From Flavobacterium daejeonense DSM 17708 (GTDB taxonomy: Bacteria > Bacteroidota > Bacteroidia > Flavobacteriales > Flavobacteriaceae): a stretch of 64,000 nt of DNA. Location of the stretch: contig NZ_AUDK01000018.1 in NCBI RefSeq assembly GCF_000425425.1, positions 40,983 through 104,982 of the forward strand, read 5' to 3'. The notes under the pieces were generated by a model. It worked only from the letters and a program-made list of their open reading frames with translations, did no database searches and was not told where the DNA came from. A program made the position numbers and the translations under genes. Below, piece after piece: positions 8,855 through 16,080 of this stretch; the stretch's first letter is position 1; the number at the start of each line of letters is the position of its first letter.

Positions 8855-9247
8855 CTACAGTTTTGGCATATTGGTCGCAAGAGTTTCAATAAACTTTCCA
8901 ATAGGACCTTTTACCATCATCGCCATCATGGGATTGAAGCTACCTTCAAAATCCAGTTTTACACTGCAGGAATTTGTAGCAACACTTTCAATATTTGTGA
9001 TAAGTGTAAATGGAACTTTATCACTTGCTGCGCCAAATACAATTTTGTTAGGAGCTGTTTTTTCTTTGAGTTTTAATTGAATTTCAGGCATTCCTTTTAA
9101 ACCAAAAAGAAAAGAATCTTCTCCGATAACTTCAAACTTAGCAATGTTTTCAGGCATTAATTTTTCGAAATTTTTCATGTCGGTCAATAAATCAAACAAT
9201 TCCTGCGCCGATTTTTCAACACTTACCTTTGGACTTTCTAAGTTCAT
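8855..9247 (-). CDS. SRPBCC (START-like) family protein
   Basis: 130-residue soluble protein with the helix-grip pattern of SRPBCC proteins: an N-terminal strand plus helix (VEKSAQELFDLLTDMKNFEKLMP), alternating strands (FEVIGEDSFLFGLKG, IQLKLKEKTAPNKIVFG) and a long C-terminal helix (PIGKFIETLATNM). The ligand is unknown. It lies 22 bp downstream of pyrE on the same strand and ends at a strong terminator, so it is probably co-transcribed with pyrE; this pairing suggests a conserved flavobacterial neighbourhood rather than a functional link. Confidence 0.75.
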   Translation of the reverse strand: MNLESPKVSVEKSAQELFDLLTDMKNFEKLMPENIAKFEVIGEDSFLFGLKGMPEIQLKLKEKTAPNKIVFGAASDKVPFTLITNIESVATNSCSVKLDFEGSFNPMMAMMVKGPIGKFIETLATNMPKL

Positions 9248-9269
9248 GTTATCTTTTTTTGATTAATTT

Positions 9270-9917
9270 TTATACTGCTTGACCCCAAGTAGAAGGAGTT
9301 ACGCTCCATTCTCTTAAAGTACTTTCTTCTTTTTCTGTAATGTATTTTTTAGCTACGGCAAGATTTAGAAGATTTTGGTAGTTGCTCAAAGTGTATAAAT
9401 CCAGTTTGGCTTTTTTAAAGTTTTCTTCGGCTACATCAAATCCATAAGTAAAAATAGCGGCCATACCTTTAATATTAGCGCCGGCAGCACGCAAAGCTTC
9501 TACAGCTAACAAACTACTGTTTCCGGTACTGATTAAATCTTCAACAACAACTACATTTTGTCCTTTTTGAAGAAAACCTTCCACCTGATTTTGGCGACCG
9601 TGTTTTTTTGCTTCCGGACGCACATAAACAAATGGCAATCCCATGCTTTCGGCAACAAGCATTCCTATTCCGATAGCTCCGGTTGCTACTCCGGCAATAA
9701 CATCTGGTTTCCCGAATTGTTTCTCAATATTTTTTGCAAATTCATCTCTCACATAATTTCTTATGGCAGGAAATGAAAGTATTAGACGGTTATCACAATA
9801 TATAGGTGATTTCCATCCGGAAGCCCATGTAAAAGAATTTTCAGGATTCAATTTAATTGCATTTATTTGTAAAAGCAATTCGGCTGTTTTTTCGGCTGTA
9901 TCTTTATTAAAAATCAT
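9270..9917 (-). CDS. pyrE: Orotate phosphoribosyltransferase
   Basis: Joins orotate and PRPP to OMP in pyrimidine synthesis. 215 residues from the ATG at 9917; this start gives MIFNKDTAEKTAELLLQ, typical of PyrE. The PRPP-binding motif reads VVVVEDLISTGNSS and the conserved YVRPEAKKHGRQNQVEG flexible loop is present. The ATG is only 7 bp from the divergent Nudix gene's ATG, and a perfect -7 box (TACATTTG, 9929-9922) overlaps that neighbour's first codon, so the transcript should start at or within a few bases of the pyrE ATG. Confidence 0.95.
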   Translation of the reverse strand: MIFNKDTAEKTAELLLQINAIKLNPENSFTWASGWKSPIYCDNRLILSFPAIRNYVRDEFAKNIEKQFGKPDVIAGVATGAIGIGMLVAESMGLPFVYVRPEAKKHGRQNQVEGFLQKGQNVVVVEDLISTGNSSLLAVEALRAAGANIKGMAAIFTYGFDVAEENFKKAKLDLYTLSNYQNLLNLAVAKKYITEKEESTLREWSVTPSTWGQAV

Positions 9918-9921
9918 AGTA

Positions 9922-9929
9922 CAAATGTA
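9922..9929 (-). promoter_or_regulatory. pyrE -7 promoter element
   Basis: TACATTTG on the minus strand, a perfect TAnnTTTG match ending 5 bp before the pyrE ATG, so the transcript has almost no leader. It overlaps the ATG of the divergent Nudix gene (9925-9927). Confidence 0.55.
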
Positions 9930-10530
9930 TAAAGTTTTTGTAAACGACAAACCACTTTTTTTGACAAATAAAATCTCTAAAGAGACCGATTTTCAATTGT
10001 TTTTGTTGGAAAGTATTGATATAAAGCAAATTATAGTTAAAATTTTTCAAAATAAAATTCAAAAGGCCTATCTCTATCATCCTGATGAAAAGGAGATTAT
10101 GAAAACTTTGAAAGCTAAAATTCCTGTAAATAAAGCAGGCGGCGGATTGGTTTACAATAAAAAGGGAGAGGTGCTGTTTATTTTTAGAAACGGGAAGTGG
10201 GATTTGCCAAAAGGAGGTGTCGAAAAAAAGGAAGAAATTGAGCAAACGGCTATTCGCGAAGTAGAAGAAGAAACCGGAGTAACGAATTTGAAAATTACTA
10301 ATAAACTCCAAAAAACGTATCATATTTTTAAACGAAACGGGGTTTATAAGCTGAAAATTACGCATTGGTTTGAAATGCAAACCGATTTTGAGGGAACGCC
10401 TCAGGGACAATTAGAAGAAGGAATTGAAAAAGTAGCCTGGATTCCTCCTAATAAAATTTCGGAAGTTCTAAAAAATTCCTACGAAAACATCAAATTGTTA
10501 TTTGAAGAAGAGAATATTATAAAAAGTTAG
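9925..10530 (+). CDS. Nudix hydrolase
   Basis: 201 residues from the ATG at 9925. The Nudix box G-x5-E-x7-REUxEExGU is intact (GGVEKKEEIEQTAIREVEEETGV, read here as GGVEKKEEIEQ then TAIREVEEETGV), so it should cleave a nucleoside diphosphate linked to some group; the substrate cannot be told. About 75 residues precede the Nudix domain (YKVFVNDKPLFLTN...), an N-terminal extension seen in flavobacterial homologues. Divergent from pyrE with 7 bp between start codons. In-frame codons upstream of 9925 overlap pyrE and are not considered coding. Confidence 0.88.
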   Translation: MYKVFVNDKPLFLTNKISKETDFQLFLLESIDIKQIIVKIFQNKIQKAYLYHPDEKEIMKTLKAKIPVNKAGGGLVYNKKGEVLFIFRNGKWDLPKGGVEKKEEIEQTAIREVEEETGVTNLKITNKLQKTYHIFKRNGVYKLKITHWFEMQTDFEGTPQGQLEEGIEKVAWIPPNKISEVLKNSYENIKLLFEEENIIKS

Positions 10531-10577
10531 AAGTCAGAAGCGGGAAGTTAGAAGTACAAGTTGAACACAGAATTTAG

Positions 10578-10630
10578 AAAGCAGATTTCAGATTAAGAAT
10601 GTAAAATTCTAATCTGAAATCTGCTTTTTT
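10578..10630. repeat. Long palindromic intergenic repeat, copy 1 (possible terminator)
   Basis: AAAGCAGATTTCAGATT begins an arm of about 22 bp whose complement ends at 10626, with a GTAAA loop and one bulged base, then TTTTTT. It can terminate the Nudix transcript. The same stem recurs at 12106-12149. Flanks carry degenerate AGAAGTTAGAAGT runs (10525-10560) and TTCTGCTTTCTGACGACTG (from 10656). Confidence 0.75.
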
Positions 10631-10693
10631 GTCATCTGTAGATTGTATTCTAAATTCTGCTTTCTGACGACTGAAAACTGCGGACTAAAACAC

Positions 10694-10701
10694 TACCTTT
10701 G
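10694..10701 (+). promoter_or_regulatory. Helicase -7 promoter element
   Basis: TACCTTTG, a perfect TAnnTTTG match, ends 4 nt before the helicase ATG at 10706, so the mRNA is probably leaderless or nearly so. Confidence 0.55.
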
Positions 10702-10705
10702 CCGT

Positions 10706-12052
10706 ATGAAAAATCATTATCCTAAAAATATACTTTCTAATTTGGGTTTCGAAAACCTGAATGAAATGCAACAAACAGCTCATGATGTAATCTTAAATGA
10801 TGCGAATGTGTTGTTATTATCGCCTACAGGTTCCGGAAAAACACTGGCATTTTTATTGCCAATATTGGAAATGCTTCAGCCTGAAATCCTTTCGTTACAA
10901 TGTTTAATTATCGTTCCATCACGAGAATTGGGTTTACAAATTGAACAGGTTTGGAAAAAAATGGGAACGGCTTACAAGGTAAACGTATGTTACGGAGGGC
11001 ATTCGATGGAAACTGAAATTAAAAATTTAAGTAATCCACCGGCTGTTTTAATTGGAACTCCGGGACGAATTGCCGATCATATTGAAAGAGGAACTTTCCG
11101 TTTGGATAAAATTCAGACTTTAATTTTGGACGAATTTGACAAGTCACTCCAATTGGGTTTTCATGAGCAAATGTCTTTTGTGATTGGTAAATTAGCAAAG
11201 GTAAATAAGCGGATTCTGGTTTCAGCAACTTCTGATATTGAGATTCCAAAATATACCCGCGTGGTGAATCCTACGGTTTTGGATTTTATTCCGGAAACCG
11301 AAGCAGCGTCTAATCTTTCTACGAAACTGGTTGTTTCCAAAGAGAAAGATAAATTAAATACCTTGTTTCAGTTACTTTGTTCGTTGCAATCCGAATCGGC
11401 AATTGTTTTTTGCAACTACCGTGATGCAGCCGAACGCATTAGTGATTCTTTGAACGAAAAAGGAATTTATTCGACCTATTATCATGGCGGAATGGATCAG
11501 GAAGAACGCGAACGCGCTTTGATTCAGTTTAGAAACGGAAGTATGAGTTATTTGGTAACCACTGATTTAGCTGCCCGCGGCCTTGATATCCCCGAAATGA
11601 ATCACGTTATTCATTATCATTTGCCATTAAAAGAAGATGAATTTACCCATAGAAACGGTCGTACGGCGCGTATGACGGCTACCGGAACGGCATATATTAT
11701 TGCACACGAATCGGAGAAAAAAATGGATTATGTGGATTATGAAAATCTGGAGGTTTTTTCCGTTGAAAATGCAAAATCCCTACCGAAGCCACCACAATTT
11801 CAAACGATTTATATTAGTGGCGGAAAAAAGAATAAGTTGAATAAGGTGGATATTGTAGGCTTCTTTTCTCAAAAAGGGAAATTGGAAAAATCTGATCTGG
11901 GATTAATTGAAGTGAAAGATTTTGTGTCTTTTGCTGCTGTGAAATATTCAAAAGTCAAAGATTTATTACATCGTCTTAAAGACGAAAAAATGAAAGGTAA
12001 GAAATTTAAAATTCAGGTAGCTCGTAATGTGATTAAGAAAGTAGAAGAGTAG
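10706..12052 (+). CDS. DEAD-box RNA helicase, DbpA-like
   Basis: ATP-dependent RNA helicase, 448 residues from the ATG at 10706 (an upstream TTG frame begins at 10643 but would lie before the promoter). Motifs in order: Q-motif region NLGFENLNEMQQ, motif I SPTGSGKT, Ia PSRELGLQI, GTPGRI, motif II DEFD instead of DEAD, motif III SAT, then YHGGMDQEER, ARGLDIPE and motif VI HRNGRTAR. The last 75 residues (VDIVGFFSQKGKLEKSDLGL and onward) look like the DbpA RNA-binding domain that directs such helicases to 23S rRNA. A ribosome-assembly role is therefore likely but inferred. Confidence 0.92.
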   Translation: MKNHYPKNILSNLGFENLNEMQQTAHDVILNDANVLLLSPTGSGKTLAFLLPILEMLQPEILSLQCLIIVPSRELGLQIEQVWKKMGTAYKVNVCYGGHSMETEIKNLSNPPAVLIGTPGRIADHIERGTFRLDKIQTLILDEFDKSLQLGFHEQMSFVIGKLAKVNKRILVSATSDIEIPKYTRVVNPTVLDFIPETEAASNLSTKLVVSKEKDKLNTLFQLLCSLQSESAIVFCNYRDAAERISDSLNEKGIYSTYYHGGMDQEERERALIQFRNGSMSYLVTTDLAARGLDIPEMNHVIHYHLPLKEDEFTHRNGRTARMTATGTAYIIAHESEKKMDYVDYENLEVFSVENAKSLPKPPQFQTIYISGGKKNKLNKVDIVGFFSQKGKLEKSDLGLIEVKDFVSFAAVKYSKVKDLLHRLKDEKMKGKKFKIQVARNVIKKVEE

Positions 12053-12105
12053 TACTCAGTTTGCAGAAGGCAGTGTGCAGAATGCAGAATGCAGTCAGCA
12101 GAAAA

Positions 12106-12149
12106 AAAGCAGATTTCAGATTAAATATTTTTTATCTGAAATCTGCTTT
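12106..12149. repeat. Long palindromic intergenic repeat, copy 2
   Basis: Arms begin AAAGCAGATTTCAGATTAAA and end in ATCTGAAATCTGCTTT, almost identical to copy 1 at 10578-10630 but with a different loop. It lies between the convergent helicase and PhnA genes and may act as a two-way terminator. It is embedded in short CAGAAGGCAG / CTGCCTTCTGC and CAGTCAGCAG / CTGCTGACTG repeats spanning about 12060-12215. Confidence 0.75.
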
Positions 12150-12224
12150 CTAATTTAAGAAATAGAATCTGCGTTTTGCCTTCTGCCTTCTGCCTTCTGA
12201 AATCTGCTGACTGCAGACTGAAAA

Positions 12225-12803
12225 TTATATCTTCTTCACGTATTGTGTAATAATCACAATTTGTTGTCCGTCTACTTTTCCTTCAATATATTCGGCATTT
12301 TCGTGGTCAAGGCGAATGTTTCTCACGGCTGTTCCCTGTTTGGCAACCATGCTGGAGCCTTTTACTTTTAAGTCTTTGATTAAAACTACCGAGTCACCGT
12401 GTTCCAAAATTACTCCGTTGCTATCACGGTGAATGATTTTGTTTTCATCGTCTTCGCCTTCTCCGGTTGCTTTTGCCCATTCCAGAACATCGTCTTCCAG
12501 ATACATCATGTCCAGTAATTCCTGAGGCCAACCCGCAGCACGCATGCGGCTTAACATTCTCCAGGCTACCACCTGAACCGTAGTGTGCTCACTCCACATA
12601 CTGTCATTCAAACATCTCCAGTGATTCAAATCTTCATTACCCGGATTTTCGATTTGGTCTTTGCAAGTAGGACAAACAAAGATGGCTTCGTCAATTCCGC
12701 CTTTTTTGGTTGGAAGGACCTCGTATACTTTTAAGTTTTCTGTTGCACCACAAAGTTCACATTTTCCTCCGCTGCGTTTATTTAATTCTCTGTCTAAGCT
12801 CAT
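12225..12803 (-). CDS. PhnA-domain (YjdM-like) protein
   Basis: 192 residues. The N-terminal part has a zinc ribbon (CELCGA near residue 15, CPTCKD near 44) and the C-terminal half is the PhnA/YjdM domain (DSNGVILEHGDSVVLIKDLKVKGSS, read as DSNGVILEHGDSV then LIKDLKVKGS, ending in EGKVDGQQIVIITQYVKK). Despite the name, the family has no proven phosphonate role. A one-mismatch -7 box (TACATTCG, 12827-12820 on the minus strand) is placed 16 nt before the ATG. It is convergent with the helicase gene and stands alone. Confidence 0.88.
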   Translation of the reverse strand: MSLDRELNKRSGGKCELCGATENLKVYEVLPTKKGGIDEAIFVCPTCKDQIENPGNEDLNHWRCLNDSMWSEHTTVQVVAWRMLSRMRAAGWPQELLDMMYLEDDVLEWAKATGEGEDDENKIIHRDSNGVILEHGDSVVLIKDLKVKGSSMVAKQGTAVRNIRLDHENAEYIEGKVDGQQIVIITQYVKKI

Positions 12804-13049
12804 TTTTTATTATTTTTTGCGAATGTACAGTTATTGAGTACTTTTTGCAAATTTGGTTTAAGGTTTGTGATTTTGTCTTAAAGGAAAGTCATTAACCGCA
12901 AAGGGAATGAGTTTTCGCAAAGTTTTAAAGAATTTATAAACTTCTGTTTTTTGCGTTAAATGTTTTACCGCAAATTATTTTTCGTTTTCTAAAATTTTAA
13001 TTAACCTTCTGCTTTCTGATTACTGAACACTGAATACTGCAAACAGAAA

Positions 13050-13505
13050 CTATTTTACTCTAACCGCTTTAGGAACTAATAATTCATACTCCCCACCATG
13101 ACGCAATACATCGCGTACAATGCTGGAACTGATATAAGAAGTACTGGCAGCTGTTAATAAGAACACCGTTTCTATTTTAGATAAATGTCTGTTGGTGTGA
13201 GCAATGGCTTTTTCAAATTCGAAATCGGCAGGGTTACGCAGACCACGCAGAATGAAATTAGCGCCAATTCTTTTGCATAAATCAATTGTTAGCCCTTCAT
13301 AAGTAATCACCGAAACTTTAGGTTCGTTTTTGAAAGTTTCTTCAATAAAGCGTTTGCGTTCTTCCAAAGGAAACATGTATTTTTTTTCGGCATTGACCCC
13401 AATGGCAATCACGATTTCATCAAATAACGGAATCCCTCTTTTGATAATATCTTCATGACCTAAGGTAATAGGATCAAAAGATCCCGGGAATATGGCTTTT
13501 CGCAT
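13050..13505 (-). CDS. coaD: Pantetheine-phosphate adenylyltransferase
   Basis: Fourth step of coenzyme A synthesis. 151 residues, normal length. The nucleotidyltransferase motif GSFDPITLGH is at residues 8-17 and the second motif ISSSIVR near 127. LRGLRNPADFEFE matches the family's substrate-binding stretch. Starts with ATG at 13505. In related genomes coaD and ddl are often close; here a toxin-antitoxin pair lies between them (general knowledge, not verified). Confidence 0.96.
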   Translation of the reverse strand: MRKAIFPGSFDPITLGHEDIIKRGIPLFDEIVIAIGVNAEKKYMFPLEERKRFIEETFKNEPKVSVITYEGLTIDLCKRIGANFILRGLRNPADFEFEKAIAHTNRHLSKIETVFLLTAASTSYISSSIVRDVLRHGGEYELLVPKAVRVK

Positions 13506-13645
13506 TTATTTTGAGTTTCTAAGATTCTGAGTTGCTAAGGTACAAAGTTTTTTATTTTGGATGTGTATTACTCATTAGTAGGAATGGTAAAGAGAAGATG
13601 ATTTTCTTAATAAATAAAAGCTATGAAATTTCGTAGATTTTGTGT

Positions 13646-13987
13646 TTATTTTATTTCCAAGCAGGCTATTTCTTTAAAGTTTTCATCATAAATAAAATCC
13701 TCAATTATTTGTTTTCTTGAATTAATAATTTCAGCCAGAAAGTCTGTTTTTGTATTGCCAAAGCGAAACTAAATTATTTTAGGAGGATGTCCTTTGAAAT
13801 TTGATAAATCAAAAAAATCAGCATCGAATGTTATAATGGTATATTGATTCTTTTTTGCAAATTCCCAAATTTCTATATCGGAGTAATTTTCAATTCCAAG
13901 TTGTCTGACTTGTTTTGCTTCGGGAAAATTAGTTTCAATTTTGGAAATAATTCTAAAAGAAATATTTTGATCGAATAATAATTTCAC
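13646..13987 (-). pseudogene. DUF5615 PIN-like toxin interrupted by an amber codon
   Basis: PIN-like nuclease toxin of the DUF5615 family. Starting with GTG at 13987, overlapping the antitoxin stop by four bases (GTGA), it reads KLLFDQNISFRII and continues through SDIEIWEFAKKN and IITFDADFFDLSNF (acidic active-site residues) to GHPPKII, where TAG stands at 13771-13769. The same frame stays open beyond it: FRFGNTKTDFLAEIINSR and on to a TAA at 13648-13646. The family normally has PPK(V/I)IW(L/F)R.GN here, so TAG replaces the Trp codon TGG by one base. With readthrough it would be 113 residues, the usual length; without it 72. Probably an inactivated toxin. Confidence 0.8.
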
Positions 13988-14208
13988 GATGCAATTTGAA
14001 TTTTGTGTTCTCTGTCGGCGGCATAGGAAAGACATGCTCTAATTTGGTTTTCGTTAAGTTCCGGAAAATCTTCAATAATATCTTCAAAAGACATTCCGTT
14101 TGCTAACCAATTTAAAACATCAAAAACGGTAATTCTGGTACCGATGATTGTGGGTTTCCCAAATCGGGTTTCAGAATTTATGGTGATATATTGTTTGTAA
14201 TCAATCAT
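13984..14208 (-). CDS. DUF433 antitoxin
   Basis: 74-residue protein with the DUF433 pattern: RFGKPTIIGTRITVFDVLNWLANG, split here as GKPTIIGTRITVFDVL and NWLANGMSFEDIIEDFP, then LNENQIRACLSYAADRE. This family forms a helix-turn-helix-like antitoxin partner of DUF5615 toxins. Its TGA overlaps the GTG start of the toxin gene, so the two are translationally coupled. It is intact although the toxin is broken. Likely autoregulated; no operator was identified. Confidence 0.88.
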   Translation of the reverse strand: MIDYKQYITINSETRFGKPTIIGTRITVFDVLNWLANGMSFEDIIEDFPELNENQIRACLSYAADREHKIQIAS

Positions 14209-14285
14209 ATTGCATTGTTTTTTACAAAGTTAATGAAATAATTAGTTAGTTGACCACAGTTGGAGTTTGCTAATTGTAGAAGAAC

Positions 14286-14324
14286 AACCACAGATTTAAA
14301 AGTTAATCCTTCAAATCTGTGGTT
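14286..14324 (-). terminator. Terminator after ddl
   Basis: 12-bp perfect stem AACCACAGATTT / AAATCTGTGGTT with a 15-nt loop. The downstream T-run on the minus strand is weak (GTTGTTCTTC); a longer T-run is on the other side. Confidence 0.55.
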
Positions 14325-14331
14325 AAAAATA

Positions 14332-15303
14332 TTAAGCTAATGCCAATTCAATCGCATTGGTAAATAAATCCTGAAGAGAAATGCCGGCTGCAGCTGCCTG
14401 TTGCGGAATTAAACTTTCGGTGGTTAATCCCGGAATGGTGTTCATTTCCAGCATGTGTGGTTCGCCATCAACAATGATGAATTCTGAACGGGAGAAACCT
14501 TTCATTTTCAATACTTCATAAGCACGTTTTGCGATAGCACCTACTTTTTGAGTCATTTCGTCAGAAAGCCTTGCCGGAGTGATTTCCTGAGATTTTCCCT
14601 GATATTTGGCTTCGTAATCAAAGAAATCATTTTCCGAAACGATTTCTGTAATTGGTAAAACAATCATTTCGCCTTTGTAATTGATAACTCCTACCGATAC
14701 TTCAGTACCGTCCAAGAAGCTTTCAATGATGATTTCGTTGTCTTCTTTGTAAGCAGTTTCAATAGCTACAGGCAATTCGGCTTCGGTTCTTACTTTTGAA
14801 ATTCCAAAACTCGAACCGGCTTTGTTTGGTTTTACAAAACAAGGCAAACCTACTTTGTTGATGATTTCGGTAGTGTTGATTTCATCGCCTTGATTTAGGT
14901 AATAAGAAACCGCTGTTTTAATTCCGTATGGTTTTAAAACGGATAATAAATCTCTTTTGTTGAAAGTCAATGCTGCCTGATAATAATTGCATGAAGTTTG
15001 CGGAATGCCTAATAATTCAAAATAAGCCTGCATCAATCCGTCTTCGCCCGGAGTTCCGTGGATGGCGTTGAAAACACAGTCAAAACTGATTTTTTTGCCT
15101 TCAACCGTTACTGAAAAATCGTTTTTGTCAATTGGAAATTCATTGTTGGCATCGTCCACATAAACCCATTTTTCTTTGAAAATATGGATGCGAAAACCTT
15201 TGTATTGGGTTTGGTCTAAAAATTTGTAAACTACGTTACCGCTAATCAATGAAATTTTGTATTCACTGGAATAGCCGCCCATGATGATGGCAATGTTTTT
15301 CAT
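14332..15303 (-). CDS. ddl: D-alanine--D-alanine ligase
   Basis: Makes the D-Ala-D-Ala dipeptide for peptidoglycan. 323 residues, ATP-grasp fold. Landmarks: MGGYSSEYKISLISG at the N-terminus, HGTPGEDGLMQAYFELLGIP near 80, CFVKPNKAGSSFGISKV near 155, and EMNTIPGLTTESLIPQQ near the C-terminus. It begins with ATG at 15303 and is divergent from the PASTA-domain gene. A TAATTTTG box at 15408-15401 on the minus strand is a possible promoter, giving a leader of about 95 nt that contains the CCCGATAGCTATCGGG palindrome. Confidence 0.95.
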   Translation of the reverse strand: MKNIAIIMGGYSSEYKISLISGNVVYKFLDQTQYKGFRIHIFKEKWVYVDDANNEFPIDKNDFSVTVEGKKISFDCVFNAIHGTPGEDGLMQAYFELLGIPQTSCNYYQAALTFNKRDLLSVLKPYGIKTAVSYYLNQGDEINTTEIINKVGLPCFVKPNKAGSSFGISKVRTEAELPVAIETAYKEDNEIIIESFLDGTEVSVGVINYKGEMIVLPITEIVSENDFFDYEAKYQGKSQEITPARLSDEMTQKVGAIAKRAYEVLKMKGFSRSEFIIVDGEPHMLEMNTIPGLTTESLIPQQAAAAGISLQDLFTNAIELALA

Positions 15304-15340
15304 TTAGTTTCGTTTGTATGATAAATATCGATTTTTTAGC

Positions 15341-15356
15341 CCCGATAGCTATCGGG
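15341..15356. repeat. Perfect 16-bp palindrome CCCGATAGCTATCGGG
   Basis: Self-complementary sequence in the ddl/PASTA intergenic region. To my knowledge this palindrome recurs in many flavobacterial intergenic regions; a related hairpin, GTCCCGA-N4-TCGGGAC, is at 63906-63923. Confidence 0.6.
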
Positions 15357-15434
15357 AAAGCTCCTAATCTTGGCTATGGCTCAGGTTAAGGCGCATAAAA
15401 CAAAATTATCATTTTTTTTGAAACGAAATAGCTT

Positions 15435-15442
15435 TATCTTTG
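15435..15442 (+). promoter_or_regulatory. PASTA-rluD -7 promoter element
   Basis: TATCTTTG, a perfect TAnnTTTG match, placed 20 nt before the ATG of the PASTA gene at 15463. Confidence 0.55.
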
Positions 15443-15462
15443 ACACCTATAAAAATTATTCT

Positions 15463-16080
15463 ATGAGTTTACGTAAATACTTAACAAGTCGCGTTTTTTT
15501 TACACAAGTCTTTTTGGCCGCTTTAATTATTGCCGTTTTAGGTTATCTTTTTATGCATTGGCTGACTTTTACCACCGATCACGGACATGAAATTACGGTT
15601 CCGGATTTAAGAAAATTAACCGAAGAACAAGTGGAAGAGAAGTTGGACGAATTAGACTTAGACTATGTTTTGTTGGACAGCGTAGATTACCGAAGTGATT
15701 ATCCAAAATTTAGTGTGGTACAGCAGGATCCTTTACCGGGCGAAAAAGTAAAAGAAGGGCGTAAAGTATATATTAAAATTAACAGTTCCGGTTTTTCATC
15801 GGTAAAAGTACCTGATTTGATTGAGAAAACGTATCGTGAAGCAGTACCCACTTTAAGAGCTTTAGGACTGGAAGAAGGAACAATTACGTATATTCCAAAT
15901 CTTGGAAAAGATATGGTTTTGGAAATGCGTTACAAAGGAAGAAATATAAAACCGGGTGACCGTGTTTTGAAATCTTCTAAAATTGATTTGGTTTTAGGAG
16001 ACGGAAAAGCGAGTTATGAAGAAGATATTGTAACCGATACGATTGCCAACCCTACAGAAGAATTGCCGAATGAACAATAA
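15463..16080 (+). CDS. Membrane-anchored PASTA-domain protein
   Basis: 205 residues from the ATG at 15463, which follows a -7 box; the frame extends upstream to 15370 but that part lies before the promoter. One N-terminal membrane segment (residues 11-30, FFTQVFLAALIIAVLGYLFM) is followed by two PASTA domains (about 40-105 and 110-185: VPDLRKLTEEQVEEKLDELD and VPDLIEKTYREAVPTLRALG). There is no kinase domain. PASTA domains bind peptidoglycan in other bacteria, so a role in wall sensing is possible, which would suit the neighbouring ddl gene. It overlaps rluD by 11 bp. Confidence 0.85.
   Translation: MSLRKYLTSRVFFTQVFLAALIIAVLGYLFMHWLTFTTDHGHEITVPDLRKLTEEQVEEKLDELDLDYVLLDSVDYRSDYPKFSVVQQDPLPGEKVKEGRKVYIKINSSGFSSVKVPDLIEKTYREAVPTLRALGLEEGTITYIPNLGKDMVLEMRYKGRNIKPGDRVLKSSKIDLVLGDGKASYEEDIVTDTIANPTEELPNEQ

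Noticed and set aside
15370..15462. N-terminal extension of the PASTA protein
   Set aside because: It lies upstream of and over the -7 promoter element; the ATG at 15463 gives a normal membrane anchor.
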